From NCBI RefSeq assembly GCF_001673315.1, contig NZ_LZLQ01000114.1, positions 1 to 35,261 of the forward strand: DNA of 35,261 nt, in the 5' to 3' direction. Made by a program: the position numbers and the translations under genes. This document shows positions 35,201 through 35,261 of this stretch, piece by piece. Every line of letters begins with the position of its first letter. Positions within the stretch are counted from its first letter, which is position 1. Below the pieces are notes generated by a model. That model was given only the letters and a program-made list of their open reading frames with translations, did no database searches and was not told where the DNA came from. The DNA comes from Mycobacterium asiaticum (lineage in GTDB: Bacteria > Actinomycetota > Actinomycetes > Mycobacteriales > Mycobacteriaceae).

Positions 35201-35261
35201 GCCAGGGCATTCTCCCCGGAATTCGTCGCCGGCCGCATTGGCCGCACCCACGACAAAGACG
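35192..35261 (+). pseudogene. Inverted partial copy of the zinc-ribbon gene (continues beyond the window)
   Basis: On the plus strand, this end of the window encodes VEHARAFSPEFVAG followed by RT-x-DKD, which matches residues about 240-263 of the zinc-ribbon protein (VEQARAFSPEFVAG, then RTYDKD) on the opposite strand. At DNA level 63 of 70 bases match the reverse complement of 34411-34480, with a 34-base identical core. Upstream of 35192 the similarity stops. It is either a truncated paralogue or a gene starting at the GTG at 35192; what follows the window decides. Confidence 0.6.

Overview
The window looks like chromosomal DNA of a high-GC actinobacterium, and almost certainly a non-tuberculous Mycobacterium. 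Gene order and protein sequence follow, as I remember it, the M. tuberculosis block pknH-embR-...-lprB-lprC-...-oppABCD-canB-cysD-cysNC-Rrf2 (Rv1266c to Rv1287). It differs from that block by several insertions and by one apparent gap, where Rv1269c-lprA-Rv1271c would be expected. Statements about M. tuberculosis synteny come from memory, not from a search.

Layout. 1-1582 (minus): start of the Ser/Thr kinase pknH and its FHA-domain SARP regulator embR. 1922-2647 (minus): a secreted papain-fold (C39-like) protein. 3027-6673 (minus): two overlapping half-size ABC transporters that appear to form a heterodimer with one degenerate ATP site. 6838-7949 (plus): lipoproteins lprB and lprC, then a four-copy hairpin-containing tandem repeat up to a convergent SixA-like phosphatase. 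8718-10097 (minus): a REP13E12 (DUF222/HNH) gene, apparently inserted. 10223-13995 (plus): an Mre11/Rad50 (SbcCD)-like pair. 14044-16909 (plus): a GMC oxidoreductase and an alpha/beta hydrolase. 16899-22282 (minus): oppBCDA, every junction overlapping. 22450-26384 (plus): beta-carbonic anhydrase, sulfate activation genes cysD and cysNC, and an Rrf2 regulator.

From 26381 onward the window leaves the block I recognise. It carries two VOC (glyoxalase-fold) proteins, an F420-type luciferase-like oxidoreductase, a NUDIX hydrolase, a 570-residue alpha/beta-hydrolase-domain protein, two small secreted Cys-containing proteins in convergent order, an orphan type II thioesterase, a D-2-hydroxyacid dehydrogenase, a one-TM protein and a zinc-ribbon membrane protein. 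The last 70 bases are an inverted, diverged copy of an internal part of that zinc-ribbon gene.

The most striking signal is the 125-base divergent region 10098-10222. It holds two back-to-back matches to the mycobacterial LexA-independent (PafBC / RecA-NDp) DNA-damage promoter, one facing the REP13E12 gene and one facing the Mre11/Rad50-like pair. A near-perfect LexA (SOS) box lies against the first promoter and over the REP13E12 start codon. The Mre11-like protein has Gln and Asp where two metal-binding His are usual, and the Rad50-like partner lacks a zinc hook. A second regulatory candidate is a 29-base dyad between a sigma-A-like promoter and the start of cysD; the Rrf2 gene at the end of the same cluster is a natural suspect for binding it.
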